A DNA stretch of 64,000 bases, taken from NCBI RefSeq assembly GCF_900604485.1, contig NZ_UWOP01000001.1:315001-379000 (forward strand), written 5' to 3'. Every line of letters starts with the position of its first letter. Position 1 is the first letter of the stretch. The notes beneath the pieces are model-generated. The model was not told the origin of the DNA. It was given only the letters and a program-made list of their open reading frames with translations, and did no database searches. Position numbers and translations under genes: made by a program. Below, piece after piece: positions 30,209 to 39,682 of the stretch. This stretch comes from Enterococcus mediterraneensis (GTDB lineage Bacteria > Bacillota > Bacilli > Lactobacillales > Enterococcaceae).

Positions 30209-32098
30209 TTATGCGTCCGCAAATTCGCTCAAATATTCCCAGCGTTCCATTTTCTTTTCCAGTTCCGCTTCTGTTTCTGTAAGGGTCTGCTGCAGTTCTT
30301 GCAGTTTGGTGAAATCGTCCCCTTGATGATTCATCGCTTCTGTCAGCTCAGCGGTCTTGGCTTCTAGTTCTGCGATCTCATCTTCAATAGTATCCCATTC
30401 TTTCTTTTCCAGATAGCTTAATTTTTTCTTTTTAGTTTCTGGTGTCGAAGTTGCGACAACTTTTTCTTGAGTACTTTTAACAGTTTCTGCCGGCTGCTCT
30501 TTGATCTGTAAATAATCCATGATCGAACCGTAATACCCTTCGATCTCTCCATCACCTTTAAAGATCAGCAATTTTTCGGCAACTTTATCAAGAAAGTAGC
30601 GATCGTGAGAGACAGTGATCACCGCACCAGGGAAACTTCCCAAATAATCTTCCAAAACGGTCAATGTATCGATGTCCAGATCATTTGTAGGTTCATCCAG
30701 CAAAAGTACATTCGGTTGGCCTACCAATAATTTCAGCAGATACAACCGGCGTTTCTCCCCACCGGATAATTTACCGATCTTTGTCCCATGCATGTATCTA
30801 GGAAACAAGAAACGTTCCAACAATTCAGCGACGCTGATCGTCGTACCGTCCGTTTGCCGCACTTCTTCGGCTGCTTCTTGCAGATAAGCGATCATTCGTT
30901 GCTCGCCATCCATTTTTTCATTTTGTTGCGTATAATATGCTAATCGGACTGTTTCGCCTACGTTCAATGTTCCGCTGTCTAATTGGATCCGTCCTGCCAG
31001 AATATTCAGCAATGTTGACTTTCCGGTGCCGTTTTCTCCAGTGATCCCTAAACGTTCTCTTGACTGGATCAATAGATCAAAGTCTTTTAAGATTCGCTGG
31101 CCTTCAATGGTGTACCCGCCATTTTCTATTTCCAACACTTTTTTTCCAAGACGTTTGGTTGCCACATCGATCGCAAGATTTTCGGTAGTTTGAACCTGAT
31201 GCAGATTTTCTTTCAAGTCTTCGAAACGTTGGATCCGCGCTTGTTGTTTGGTTGAACGTGCTTTTGCACCTTGGCGCATCCATGCCAATTCTTGTTTGTA
31301 TAACTGTTTGCGCTTGTCCTCTTGTTCAGATGCCACCCGCTCTCTTTCGGCTTTTTCTGTCAGATAAGACTCGTAATTCCCTTTGTATTCATACAATTTC
31401 CCAAAGGCCAGTTCAAACATGCGATTTGCTACACGATCAAGAAAATAACGATCATGGGTGACCATCAACAACGCACCTCGATATTGTTTCAAATAGCTTT
31501 CCAGCCATTGGATCGCTTCATAATCAAGATGATTGGTAGGTTCATCCAGCAAAAGCATATCCGGTTCATCGATCAAGACTTGTGCAAGTCCCACCCGCTT
31601 TTTTTGTCCACCGGAGAGTTCACTGATTTTTTTATCCAACTCGCGGATTCCCAGCTTTTGCAAAATGATTTTGGCGTTTGTATCTGTCAGCCAAGCATCT
31701 TTTTCGTTCATTGTTTCCTCTGCCTTAGCGAAGCGCTCCTGTACTTCTGGAGAACCGCCATGTTCAGTAAGATCCAGCAGCGCTTGTTCGTAATTGCGAA
31801 CTGCTTGGATCATCGGGCTGTTTCCTTGGAAGACCGCTTCTAAAATCGTTTTGTCTTCTGCTAAGTCAGTCGTCTGAGACAAGAATCCGATCCGATAATC
31901 GCTAGGATAGCTAATGGCTGTGATATCTCCATCTCCGCTGTCTTTTCCTGCCAAAATGTTTAATAAACTGGACTTTCCAGTTCCATTGATACCGATCAAA
32001 CCGACTCGATCTTTTTCATGGATCAAAAAAGAGATTTGGTCAAAAAGCGTCTTTTCACCATATGTTTTTGTCAAACGCTCTACTTTTAACTCTTTCAC
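30209..32098 (-). CDS. ABC-F family ATPase, Uup/YfmR type
   Basis: Cytoplasmic translation-associated ATPase with two ABC domains and no membrane part. Walker A copies are GINGTGKSSLLNIL and GENGTGKSTLLNIL. Signatures are LSGGQKKRVGLAQ and LSGGEKRRLYLLK, and both are followed by LLLDEPTN. The linker with a basic stretch (ARSTKQQARIQRF) and the C-terminal coiled coil (about 60 residues, rich in Glu and Lys) put it in the Uup/YfmR branch, not the antibiotic-resistance branch. The start is a GTG at 32098 with GGAGGG upstream, giving 629 residues. It heads the thyA-folA unit. Confidence 0.92.
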   Translation of the reverse strand: MKELKVERLTKTYGEKTLFDQISFLIHEKDRVGLIGINGTGKSSLLNILAGKDSGDGDITAISYPSDYRIGFLSQTTDLAEDKTILEAVFQGNSPMIQAVRNYEQALLDLTEHGGSPEVQERFAKAEETMNEKDAWLTDTNAKIILQKLGIRELDKKISELSGGQKKRVGLAQVLIDEPDMLLLDEPTNHLDYEAIQWLESYLKQYRGALLMVTHDRYFLDRVANRMFELAFGKLYEYKGNYESYLTEKAERERVASEQEDKRKQLYKQELAWMRQGAKARSTKQQARIQRFEDLKENLHQVQTTENLAIDVATKRLGKKVLEIENGGYTIEGQRILKDFDLLIQSRERLGITGENGTGKSTLLNILAGRIQLDSGTLNVGETVRLAYYTQQNEKMDGEQRMIAYLQEAAEEVRQTDGTTISVAELLERFLFPRYMHGTKIGKLSGGEKRRLYLLKLLVGQPNVLLLDEPTNDLDIDTLTVLEDYLGSFPGAVITVSHDRYFLDKVAEKLLIFKGDGEIEGYYGSIMDYLQIKEQPAETVKSTQEKVVATSTPETKKKKLSYLEKKEWDTIEDEIAELEAKTAELTEAMNHQGDDFTKLQELQQTLTETEAELEKKMERWEYLSEFADA

Positions 32099-32255
32099 AA
32101 AATCCCTCCTCGATAATTCTCGCTTATTGTACCACATTCATTCCTTTCAAAAAACAGTTGACCAAATTTAAACCTGAACAAATTTTTTTCATTTAGGTAA
32201 ACGAATAGCTAATGGTTTCTGTGCATGAATATATCAAGATTAGTAAAAAAATTGT

Positions 32256-32290
32256 GAAAAAACCGCCTGCAGCTAGTCTGTCAGACGGTC
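32256..32290 (-). terminator. Terminator downstream of the Na+/H+ antiporter gene
   Basis: ACCGCCTG (32262-32269) pairs with CAGACGGT (32282-32289) with one wobble. On the minus strand a T-run follows. Confidence 0.75.
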
Positions 32291-32299
32291 TTCACTTAT

Positions 32300-34360
32300 T
32301 TATTTTTCGATACGGATCTGCCACAAGAAGGTCATCAATGAAGGTGCACTATTTTGATTAATCGCGTACGATTCCAATAAATTGACTTCTTTACGATACT
32401 CATTGGCAGAAAAAGTGGTGATTTTTCCAGCACTTTCAAATTCATCAATGACTTTTCGTTCTAAATAATAGCCTCGTAAGATCTCTTTTGAGAATGAAGG
32501 ATCACCTTTCACTAGCATTTTGACAAAAAAATCTGATTGCCGCAGCCGTTCGATCACTAACTGACGTCGATGCAAAAAACCATCAATCAATTTTTCATCA
32601 TATACGTCCCGCAGATTTTCCAAACTTTCTTGGACTTGTTGGGTGTTTTTTTCAAAAACATCTTGCAATTCAGAAATATTCCGCTGTTTGAGATCCTGCC
32701 CGTTGGCTTTCCAACGCTGCCAAAAAAGTTTAGGATGAATCATCACTCGCAGAATTTGACGTACTACTAGTAACCAAAATCCAAGAAACGAGAAAAATTG
32801 TCGCGTAGCTGATCTTTGAAATTCAGAAATAAAGCGTGAATAAAAACGATAACTGTTGCGGCTGATCTCTCCTTTTCGATAACTTTCATCTAGTCCATCC
32901 TGTTCGATAGAAAGGATCAGACCACGTATTTCTTGGACCTCTTGTTGTTCACTTTCAGTCAATGATCCTTCGTAAGTCTCCCAGATCCGACCTTCATAAT
33001 TGTCAATCACAGCTTGCAAAGCTACTTTTTCAGAATCTGTCACTTCAGATAACTGCCGTTCTGCGTTTAATTGAGCAGCAACTTCTTTCAAGATCAACAG
33101 TCTTTTCTGATCGATGGGCAGTTCTGCTTCTCCTTCAGAAAGCAGCGGGAGAACCAGCATAGAAATCACTAATGTGACGATAATGACTCCTGCAGTTAAA
33201 AATAGAAGTACCGACCGGATTTCAAAATTCTGCGCATGGACTGTGACGGGTAAAATAAAAATCGTCGCCAAACTCAACGTTCCTTTTGCCCCGCCAAAGA
33301 TCAATAAAAGAATTTCATTAAAACAATTTTTGATGTTGCTTCTTTCTTTAAAAAGATAAATCATCACGATAAAAATCCCGCGCAAAATATACAGACTGAC
33401 TGCTACCGCAAAAATGATCCCTAAAAGATGCTGATTTGAATACGTGGCGCTTTCCCAGACTGGAGAGAACACTTGCGAGATCTCTATCCCTAAAAAGACA
33501 AAAACCAGCGCATTCAGTGTAAACACGATCGTTCCCCAAGTAGCCTCCGAGACATTGGCTAATTCCGCAGTAAACAGACTGATTTTGCTCCGACGAAATT
33601 GTGCTTGTGCAATCCCGGCAATGACTGCTGCAATGATTCCCGAAACGTGGAATGCTTCTGCCAGTAAATAAGCTAAAAACGGCAACAAAAGCTCAATCAA
33701 AAGATAGGCGGTAACATCTTGTGCAGACGCGCCTTCGATCCATTCAATAATTTTGCGTTTCAGCCATACAACGATGAAACCGACCGCAGCGCCGCCAATA
33801 CTGGAAAATAAAAGCGTGATCCCGGCATTTACCGGTGAAAAACTTCCTGATAAAAGCGCCAACACAGCAAACTGAAACGCTGTGACCCCAGATGCGTCAT
33901 TCAACAGACTTTCCCCTTCTAAGATCCGCAATGCTTTTTTGGAGATCTTCAATCGTTTGGTCAATGATCCTACCGCTACCGCATCAGTCGGTCCTAACGC
34001 CGCCCCAAAAGCAAAACAAGCCGCTAATGGGATCATCGGCAATAATTGATGTACCAGCAGGCCTACACCAAGCAATGTCAACAATACCCCGCCAAATGCT
34101 AAAGCCAAGATCACACCAAAGTTTTTCAGGATCATCGGAATATCCGCATGTTCTCCTTCACGAAACAGCAATGGAGCAATGATCATGATCAGAAAAATCT
34201 CTGGTTCAAAATGAATAGATTGACCATGTTCTGTAAGCCCCAGCAAAATACCTAAAAATATCTGAACGAAAAAAATAGGAATCGCGGGGACCATTTTATT
34301 GAAAATATTTGAAAAAGTAATCGCACTAGCGATCAAAATCACTAATTCAATAAATTCCAT
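32300..34360 (-). CDS. Na+/H+ antiporter, CPA1 (NhaP) family
   Basis: Membrane transporter exchanging Na+ (or K+) for H+. Residues 1-410 hold about eleven or twelve membrane helices, with the CPA1 signature GAALGPTDAVAVGSL and the conserved ESLLNDASGVTAFQ. GGAKGTLSLATIF is the conserved Arg/Lys-containing region. The C-terminal 270 residues are a soluble, highly charged helical tail, longer than in plain NhaP and possibly regulatory. 686 residues in all. The ATG immediately follows the stop of the small upstream gene (TAGATG), so the two are translationally coupled. Ion specificity cannot be told from the sequence. Confidence 0.92.
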   Translation of the reverse strand: MEFIELVILIASAITFSNIFNKMVPAIPIFFVQIFLGILLGLTEHGQSIHFEPEIFLIMIIAPLLFREGEHADIPMILKNFGVILALAFGGVLLTLLGVGLLVHQLLPMIPLAACFAFGAALGPTDAVAVGSLTKRLKISKKALRILEGESLLNDASGVTAFQFAVLALLSGSFSPVNAGITLLFSSIGGAAVGFIVVWLKRKIIEWIEGASAQDVTAYLLIELLLPFLAYLLAEAFHVSGIIAAVIAGIAQAQFRRSKISLFTAELANVSEATWGTIVFTLNALVFVFLGIEISQVFSPVWESATYSNQHLLGIIFAVAVSLYILRGIFIVMIYLFKERSNIKNCFNEILLLIFGGAKGTLSLATIFILPVTVHAQNFEIRSVLLFLTAGVIIVTLVISMLVLPLLSEGEAELPIDQKRLLILKEVAAQLNAERQLSEVTDSEKVALQAVIDNYEGRIWETYEGSLTESEQQEVQEIRGLILSIEQDGLDESYRKGEISRNSYRFYSRFISEFQRSATRQFFSFLGFWLLVVRQILRVMIHPKLFWQRWKANGQDLKQRNISELQDVFEKNTQQVQESLENLRDVYDEKLIDGFLHRRQLVIERLRQSDFFVKMLVKGDPSFSKEILRGYYLERKVIDEFESAGKITTFSANEYRKEVNLLESYAINQNSAPSLMTFLWQIRIEK

Positions 34361-34642
34361 CTACATTCCTCTCTTCGTTTTAAAAAGTCCTCGTAAAAAT
34401 TCTTCTTTTTTGCGGAGGATTCGAGCTTCAAGTAACTGTAATTCTTTTTCGTTGCCTGCTAAACGCAGTTGCACACGTTTGGTCTCCATCCGCAATAATT
34501 CATGTTTCAGCCGTTCTAACTTCCGGAATGCCAAAATATTTTTTCGGCGGATTCCTTCAAGCAGTCTACGTCGCTCTTCTGGCGTCAGCTGACCATAATC
34601 TTGATGCAGCAAACGCATCTTTTCTTCAAATTTCTCCGTCAT
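34361..34642 (-). CDS. Small charged helical protein, coupled to the antiporter
   Basis: I do not recognise this family. The protein has 93 residues, no Cys, no membrane segment and very high Arg/Lys/Glu content. It looks like one or two long helices that may form a coiled coil (LRRLLEGIRRKNILAFRKL, then ELQLLEARILRKKEEFLRGL). The ATG at 34642 has TAGGAG 7 bp upstream; an earlier start six codons up lacks a site. Its stop codon directly abuts the antiporter start, so the products are probably made in fixed proportion. A role as accessory subunit for the antiporter tail is inference. Confidence 0.75.
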   Translation of the reverse strand: MTEKFEEKMRLLHQDYGQLTPEERRRLLEGIRRKNILAFRKLERLKHELLRMETKRVQLRLAGNEKELQLLEARILRKKEEFLRGLFKTKRGM

Positions 34643-34754
34643 GATCGTACTCCTATTCAAATGTTTCTTTTACATCTCACAGTATGCACTTTTTTTCTGA
34701 TTTTTTCAGCAAATTCAGCTAAAAAGCAGCAGATTGCAATTGAATTTTAAAAAA

Positions 34755-34823
34755 ATATCTGAACTATATACTTCGTTGCAAAACAATATTACTTTTGCAA
34801 ACGCGGATATATAGTCCAGATAT
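34755..34823. repeat. Intergenic inverted-repeat element, family member c
   Basis: It lies downstream of the PBP gene. ATATCTGAACTATATA (34755-34770) pairs with TATATAGTCCAGATAT (34808-34823), with one mismatch in 16. An inner stem TTGCAAAA (34776-34783) pairs perfectly with TTTTGCAA (34793-34800). This is the same two-level build, with a similar inner motif, as the element at 11072-11159. Confidence 0.65.
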
Positions 34824-34896
34824 ATAAAGTCAGCTAGATTTCATGCTGCAGCTGTGTTGAACAGCAGGTAGTTTCTACCTCTCTGATCCAAAAGGT

Positions 34897-37038
34897 TTAT
34901 TTCATATATAAGTCATAGTAGGCATCCATGATTTCTTTGGCAATCTCAACGTTCAAGTGATCACCTGACAGTTCTTTGATCTGAGGGATCATGATACTGA
35001 TGGCGATCTTTGGATCATCTGATGGACCGTAGGCAACCAGATTACTATTGATCAGATTGACTTCTTTGCCATTATCAAAGATAGAAGTTTCAGCAGTACC
35101 GGTTTTGGCCGATACATCCATTTTCGCTGAAGCTAACCCGGTAGCTGTCGTCCATGGATCTGAACCATGAACAGCATCATAGAAACCATTTTGGATGATT
35201 TCCATTTCATTTTTGGAAATATTTACCGTATTCAAGACACGAGGTTGGATCGCTTTTTTCAGACTTCCTAAATCACCGTTTTCATCATTGTCATAGATTC
35301 CTGTGACCAAATGAGGCCGCATCCGTTTTCCGCCATTTGCGACAGTAGACGCATATTGAGCCAACTGTACCGTTGTATAAGTATCATATTGCCCAAAAGA
35401 AAGGTCAAGGATCAGCGCACCAGTTCCTTCTAATGAAAGCGTGCTGACATCTGTACTGATACCAGATTCTTCATTAGGCAGATCGATGCCGGTTTTTGTC
35501 CCCATTCCGTATTGCGCAAAAGCTGTTCGCAACTCATCAAACGCCTTGATTTGAATCGGTTGGTTGATATACGGCATACCGACATTGTAATTGTAATTCA
35601 TTCCCAATAAACGAAAAGCGATTTTCATCATATAGGAGTTAGAAGAAATCTCTAGCGCCTTTTGGGCGGAGATATTTCGGTTGTTACTACCGTCTTTGTT
35701 GAAGATAGAACCTTTGACGTTCGCGCCATTTACTTTGATCGGTTCATCATATAATACTTCATTTCCTTTAAGAACTCCCGCATCCCAGCCGGCTGTCAAT
35801 GTTCCCGCTTTGACTACCGATCCAGGAACAAATGCATTGACGATCGTTCCTAAAGCGTCTTCTTCCAATTTGTTTGATTTAGTAGCGTGAGAAAAGCCGG
35901 ACATTGCCAACACACTTCCAGTATTAGGATCCATCGCCATAGCATAGATCCCTGGAGAATACTCCGCTCGTCCGTTATCTACTAACGGTTGGAACTTTTC
36001 TTTTAAGATCGCGTCAACTTTCTTTTGAAATTCCGCATTGATAGACAATACGAGATTCGACCCTTTTTCTCCGGCAAAGACTTCTTTTTGATTAGAAATA
36101 TTACCTTCGTGATCCAGTGAGATCTCATATTGCGACTTGGTACCTTGCAAAACATCCTCGTATTGTTTTTCTAAATAACTGGTTCCGACCCGGTCATTGC
36201 GAGCATAGCCTTTTGCCAGATATTTTTCAAGATCAGCTGCTTGGATTCCTTGTTCTTCAGTCGAAACACTGCCCATGATACTTTTCAATGAGCCTTCTTC
36301 TTGATATTCCCGCGTCCAGTCAGTGCCTGTTGAGATTCCAGGAAGTTCAGCTGTACGTTCTGAAACGACAGCCAATTCTTTTTCCGTTACATCGCGATTT
36401 TTGATGAAAACTGTATTTAACGCTTGGGCAGCGTTCATACGTTTAAAGATTGTTGCCGCTTTTTCTTGTTTTTCATTGAATTGGATCTCTTTATCCGTCA
36501 CGGTATCAACGATTTTTGCATACTGTTCACTAGGATCAAGATTTTTGTCAGCATCTGACAACCGGTCCGTAGCTTTTTCCAGATTGTCTTTATTTCCCAG
36601 CCAGTAATCTTTTTTATCTCGTTCCCGTAAATTTTTATCGATCGGCACATCGATCAATTCATTCAACTTATTTGCAAGTTGATAAAGATCATCCGCCGTC
36701 ATTTTATTTCCCCGCGTAAACGTGATCGCCGGATTTGCTTTGTTGCTGACCAATGCTTTTCCGGTAGAATCATAGATCATTCCCCGCGGTGTACTTCCTT
36801 GTACTTTGACCACAGAAGATGATTTCAACTGATTCGTGATATTTTCACCGTTAACGATCTGCAAATAGCCTAATTGAGCAATCAACGCCACAAATAATGT
36901 AAAAATAGTAAAAAATAAAAAGTTCAAACGAAATGGAACATGTGAACGTCTGCTAACTTTGTTCTCCGGCTCTTGCGCACCTGTTTTGATGTTTTCGATC
37001 CACTCTTTTATCCGTATTTTTTCCATAAACTTCTTCAT
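34897..37038 (-). CDS. Class B penicillin-binding protein (PBP2B-like transpeptidase)
   Basis: Membrane-anchored DD-transpeptidase that crosslinks peptidoglycan. A short cytoplasmic tail precedes one membrane helix (FLFFTIFTLFVALIAQLGYLQ). A PBP dimer domain starts at GSTPRGMIYDSTGK. The transpeptidase motifs are S407-x-x-K410 in PGSVVKAG, S465-S466-N467, and K645-T646-G647 in SAKTGTAE. At 713 residues, without the MecA-type N-terminal domain, it fits enterococcal PBP2B rather than low-affinity PBP5. The ATG at 37038 has AAGG 9 bp upstream; a second ATG follows four codons later. It stands between the LCP gene and a repeat element, transcribed alone. Confidence 0.9.
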   Translation of the reverse strand: MKKFMEKIRIKEWIENIKTGAQEPENKVSRRSHVPFRLNFLFFTIFTLFVALIAQLGYLQIVNGENITNQLKSSSVVKVQGSTPRGMIYDSTGKALVSNKANPAITFTRGNKMTADDLYQLANKLNELIDVPIDKNLRERDKKDYWLGNKDNLEKATDRLSDADKNLDPSEQYAKIVDTVTDKEIQFNEKQEKAATIFKRMNAAQALNTVFIKNRDVTEKELAVVSERTAELPGISTGTDWTREYQEEGSLKSIMGSVSTEEQGIQAADLEKYLAKGYARNDRVGTSYLEKQYEDVLQGTKSQYEISLDHEGNISNQKEVFAGEKGSNLVLSINAEFQKKVDAILKEKFQPLVDNGRAEYSPGIYAMAMDPNTGSVLAMSGFSHATKSNKLEEDALGTIVNAFVPGSVVKAGTLTAGWDAGVLKGNEVLYDEPIKVNGANVKGSIFNKDGSNNRNISAQKALEISSNSYMMKIAFRLLGMNYNYNVGMPYINQPIQIKAFDELRTAFAQYGMGTKTGIDLPNEESGISTDVSTLSLEGTGALILDLSFGQYDTYTTVQLAQYASTVANGGKRMRPHLVTGIYDNDENGDLGSLKKAIQPRVLNTVNISKNEMEIIQNGFYDAVHGSDPWTTATGLASAKMDVSAKTGTAETSIFDNGKEVNLINSNLVAYGPSDDPKIAISIMIPQIKELSGDHLNVEIAKEIMDAYYDLYMK

Positions 37039-37411
37039 ACTTCAAATCCTTCCACACACGACTACGTACTCCTTATATTTTACCAAAAAAAAAATATTTA
37101 AACAGTTTCTTTTTGAGAACTATAAAAATATTTAAAAACAGCCTGTCACAGCTCTTGAATGTTTCACGTTAACTTTTGGGATACCCCAAAAAGAAATTCC
37201 ATATCCTCGATTTATTTTGTTTTCTTCTTGTTTACATCTGATATTTTTGTGAAACACTAGTTAAAAATTTTTTCTTGTGGAAAAAAATTGTGTATAAACT
37301 GCGTAACTATTTATGGAGTTGTTCAGTTGTTGCTGTTTTTTCAGTTTAGCTAGTTGTTTTTTTAAAACAAAAGAACTGGGAAAATTCCCAGTTCTTCAAT
37401 ATTAGATTTAA
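37039..37411 (-). other. 373-bp intergenic region between the LCP and PBP genes
   Basis: No gene was found here. The strand is very A/T-rich and holds the LCP terminator at its right end and a weak -10 (TAAAAT, about 40 bp before the PBP start). It also has a short palindrome TTTTGGGATACCCCAAAA near 37175-37192, and an 8-bp inverted repeat TGTTTCAC (37160-37167) / GTGAAACA (37249-37256). It probably contains the PBP leader and promoter. Confidence 0.5.
37371..37396 (-). terminator. Terminator downstream of the LCP gene
   Basis: AAGAACTGGGAA (37371-37382) pairs perfectly with TTCCCAGTTCTT (37385-37396). On the minus strand TTTTGTTTTAAAA follows. Confidence 0.85.
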
Positions 37412-38542
37412 TTAATAGCCGCCGCCATCTGTGTAGCCTTGGTCGTAATAGCCGGTATTTTCTGTATAAGTTTCGTCATAGCCGTTATAACCGGCATATT
37501 CGCCAGCGGTATTAGGATCTTGATACTGGTCAGCAGCAGTACCGTCTCCTTCCGTATTGTCGCTAAATTGTTCTTGAGCATATCCGTCTGTATATTCATC
37601 CTGTGAAGGCAATGTGTCGCTTGTCGGCAAATCAAGCTGCGCCTTCAATTTATTTTGTACGTCCAATAATTCCTTGACTCCCAACATTTGATAATAAATG
37701 CCGTTCATCATCTGTGATTCGCCTTGCAATTGGACTTGTTCGATCGTTTGGAATGCCGGTATATAATTTTCTGCGATATCCAACATATCATCCCACGACA
37801 AGTCAGTTTTTGAATTCTTTTCAACAGCTTTTAAAATCTTTTGATAATTACTTACACTGTCTAAGCTCATGACTTTCTTGACGATTTTGGTGATGACTTC
37901 TCGTTGGCGTTTTTGTCGTCCAACATCACCTTCTGGATCCTGTTTACGCATCCGTGCGTACGCAAGTCCGGTCTTACCATTCAGTTTGATTTTCCCAGCC
38001 GGCACATGGACGCCTTCTAGAGTAAATTCGATTTTATTATCGACTTCGATCCCACCGACCGCATCGATAAGATCCCGCATCCCTTGCATATTGATCGTAA
38101 CATAATGATCAATAGGGATATCCAGCAGATTTTCAACGGAGTCCATTGACATCTCCACACCGCCATAGGCATAGGCATGGTTCAGCTTATCCATCGTTCC
38201 GTAACCAACGATTTCTGTATAGATGTCGCGATCAAGACTGGCAATCGTTGATTTCTTTTGTTTAGGGTTGACAGTTACAACCATCATACTGTCTGAACGT
38301 CCTTGTTCAGTCCGTCCTAGAGCCCCAGTATCGATCCCCAGCAGCAAGATCGAGAAAGGTTCACGATCATTAATACTGACTTTCTGATCTCTTTTTGTGG
38401 TTTTTCGATCAACTTTTTCAACGATATTATTAAACGTTGTGTTGGCATCGTGATAAACTTTGATCCCGTAAACAGTCAATCCGGCAATCCCCAACGTGAT
38501 CACGCCTAAGATCGTTAGAATGATTTTTTGATATAAGCGCAT
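37412..38542 (-). CDS. LytR-CpsA-Psr (LCP) family cell-wall polymer ligase
   Basis: Membrane enzyme that attaches lipid-linked teichoic acid or polysaccharide to peptidoglycan. An N-terminal membrane helix (IILTILGVITLGIAGLTVYG) precedes the LCP domain, with LLLGIDTGALGRTEQGRSDSM, the conserved SLDRDIY and YARMRKQDPEGDVGRQKRQ. The last 60 residues (about 317-376) form an acidic, Tyr/Gly/Gln-rich tail ending YTDGGGY, probably disordered. 376 residues. The ATG follows AGAGGTGTACT. It is downstream of tagG and tagH on the same strand, separated by a terminator. Confidence 0.93.
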   Translation of the reverse strand: MRLYQKIILTILGVITLGIAGLTVYGIKVYHDANTTFNNIVEKVDRKTTKRDQKVSINDREPFSILLLGIDTGALGRTEQGRSDSMMVVTVNPKQKKSTIASLDRDIYTEIVGYGTMDKLNHAYAYGGVEMSMDSVENLLDIPIDHYVTINMQGMRDLIDAVGGIEVDNKIEFTLEGVHVPAGKIKLNGKTGLAYARMRKQDPEGDVGRQKRQREVITKIVKKVMSLDSVSNYQKILKAVEKNSKTDLSWDDMLDIAENYIPAFQTIEQVQLQGESQMMNGIYYQMLGVKELLDVQNKLKAQLDLPTSDTLPSQDEYTDGYAQEQFSDNTEGDGTAADQYQDPNTAGEYAGYNGYDETYTENTGYYDQGYTDGGGY

Positions 38543-38748
38543 AGTACACCTCTGTCTTCTTTAGCTTACAATAACGAATAAATTTTGCCATAGTTTTACA
38601 CTTTGAGCAATGCAACGTTTCTTTTATTACACAAACTTAACAATTTTGAAATACAAATGAAACGCATCCTCAAATAATTATACCAAAAAATAGTTCAATT
38701 TTTATAAAAAAGGCTTTCATAAAAATAGATTATCAACAAAATTTGTAT

Positions 38749-38784
38749 AAAAAAAGAGAGCCGAACGTTAATAAGAACGCTCGG
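38749..38784 (-). terminator. Terminator downstream of tagG
   Basis: CCGAACGTT (38761-38769) pairs with AACGCTCGG (38776-38784) with one mismatch. On the minus strand CTCTC and then seven T residues follow. Confidence 0.8.
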
Positions 38785-38825
38785 ACACCTCCTCTGTTTG
38801 TTATTTGTTAAAAGATCGTTATTGA

Positions 38826-39635
38826 TTAAATATAATCTACAAAACGAGCACGGAATTTCATGTGCAAGTGACTGCCTAAAATCAATAAAATAAGCACCAT
38901 ACACCAGAAAATAAGGGTCAATGTCGGCTTTTGCCAAAACCACTGACGGCTTAAAAAGCTGTCCCGGAATCCTTCGATAATGTAGTAAAAAGGATTCAGA
39001 CGCAAGACCTTTACAAGGGCTATTGGTAAATTGCGATTATTGATATCCCAGATCGGTCCTGACACATAAAACAGCAAACGTAAGATCGATTGTAAAAAGA
39101 TATGATAATCTCGAATCAATACGGTGATCGTTGCATTCAGCAAACCAAAGGCAAACATAAATGCGATCATACAGATAAAATAATAAATATACTGTAACCA
39201 GTAAAGTGTGGGCATGGAATGTGTCATTAACAAGGAGCCGATAACGATCACTGTCATTGGGATATACGAAGTCAAGTTACTCACAATATTAATGGTAGGC
39301 AGAATGCTTACCGGAAATTTCATTTTGGCGACCATCCCAACTTGACGATGGATACTATTAGATGCACCCAAGACGGAAGCATTCATATAAAACCAGGCTG
39401 TGATCCCTACTAACATCCAGACGATAAACGGCACGCCATCTATTTTTCGATTGCCGTTCACACCCAGACCGAAAACTAAGTAATAAATACCTACTTGGAT
39501 CGCCGGGTTCAATATCTGCCAAGCCAAACCTAAATAATGGCTTTGATAAGTAGCTTTGTCTTCATACCGCGACATGCGGGAAATCATACCAAGATGCTGA
39601 AATTGTTCTTTGATAACTACTGAGATCTCTTTCAC
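38826..39635 (-). CDS. tagG: Teichoic acid/polysaccharide ABC exporter, permease (TagG-like)
   Basis: Membrane half of the ABC-2 exporter that moves lipid-linked wall teichoic acid across the membrane. About six membrane helices are visible, with family marks YLGLAWQILNPAIQVGIYYLVF, GVPFIVWMLVGITAWFY and the C-terminal LNPFYYIIEGFRD. 269 residues is normal. The start is a GTG (39635) preceded by AAGGA at 8 bp. It lies 47 bp downstream of the ATPase gene tagH. The polymer it carries is not shown directly; tagD nearby suggests a glycerol-phosphate teichoic acid, though a polysaccharide remains possible. Confidence 0.88.
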   Translation of the reverse strand: MKEISVVIKEQFQHLGMISRMSRYEDKATYQSHYLGLAWQILNPAIQVGIYYLVFGLGVNGNRKIDGVPFIVWMLVGITAWFYMNASVLGASNSIHRQVGMVAKMKFPVSILPTINIVSNLTSYIPMTVIVIGSLLMTHSMPTLYWLQYIYYFICMIAFMFAFGLLNATITVLIRDYHIFLQSILRLLFYVSGPIWDINNRNLPIALVKVLRLNPFYYIIEGFRDSFLSRQWFWQKPTLTLIFWCMVLILLILGSHLHMKFRARFVDYI

Positions 39636-39682
39636 TAAACTCTTCCTTTTCTCAAATATCTATTATTAGACATGTTCTTGTA

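Noticed and set aside
30209-32098. ABC-F gene as an antibiotic-resistance determinant
   Set aside because: The Uup/YfmR-type C-terminal coiled coil and housekeeping position with thyA and folA argue against the resistance branch.
37160-37256. TGTTTCACGT, resembling half of a parS site (TGTTTCACGTGAAACA)
   Set aside because: Only about 12 of 16 bases match at one place and the second half is 80 bp away. There is no parAB or oriC context here.
37275-37297. DnaA-box-like TTGTGGAAA and TGTGTATAA
   Set aside because: Single copies in A/T-rich DNA without a cluster, AT-rich unwinding element or dnaA/dnaN neighbours; chance matches are expected.
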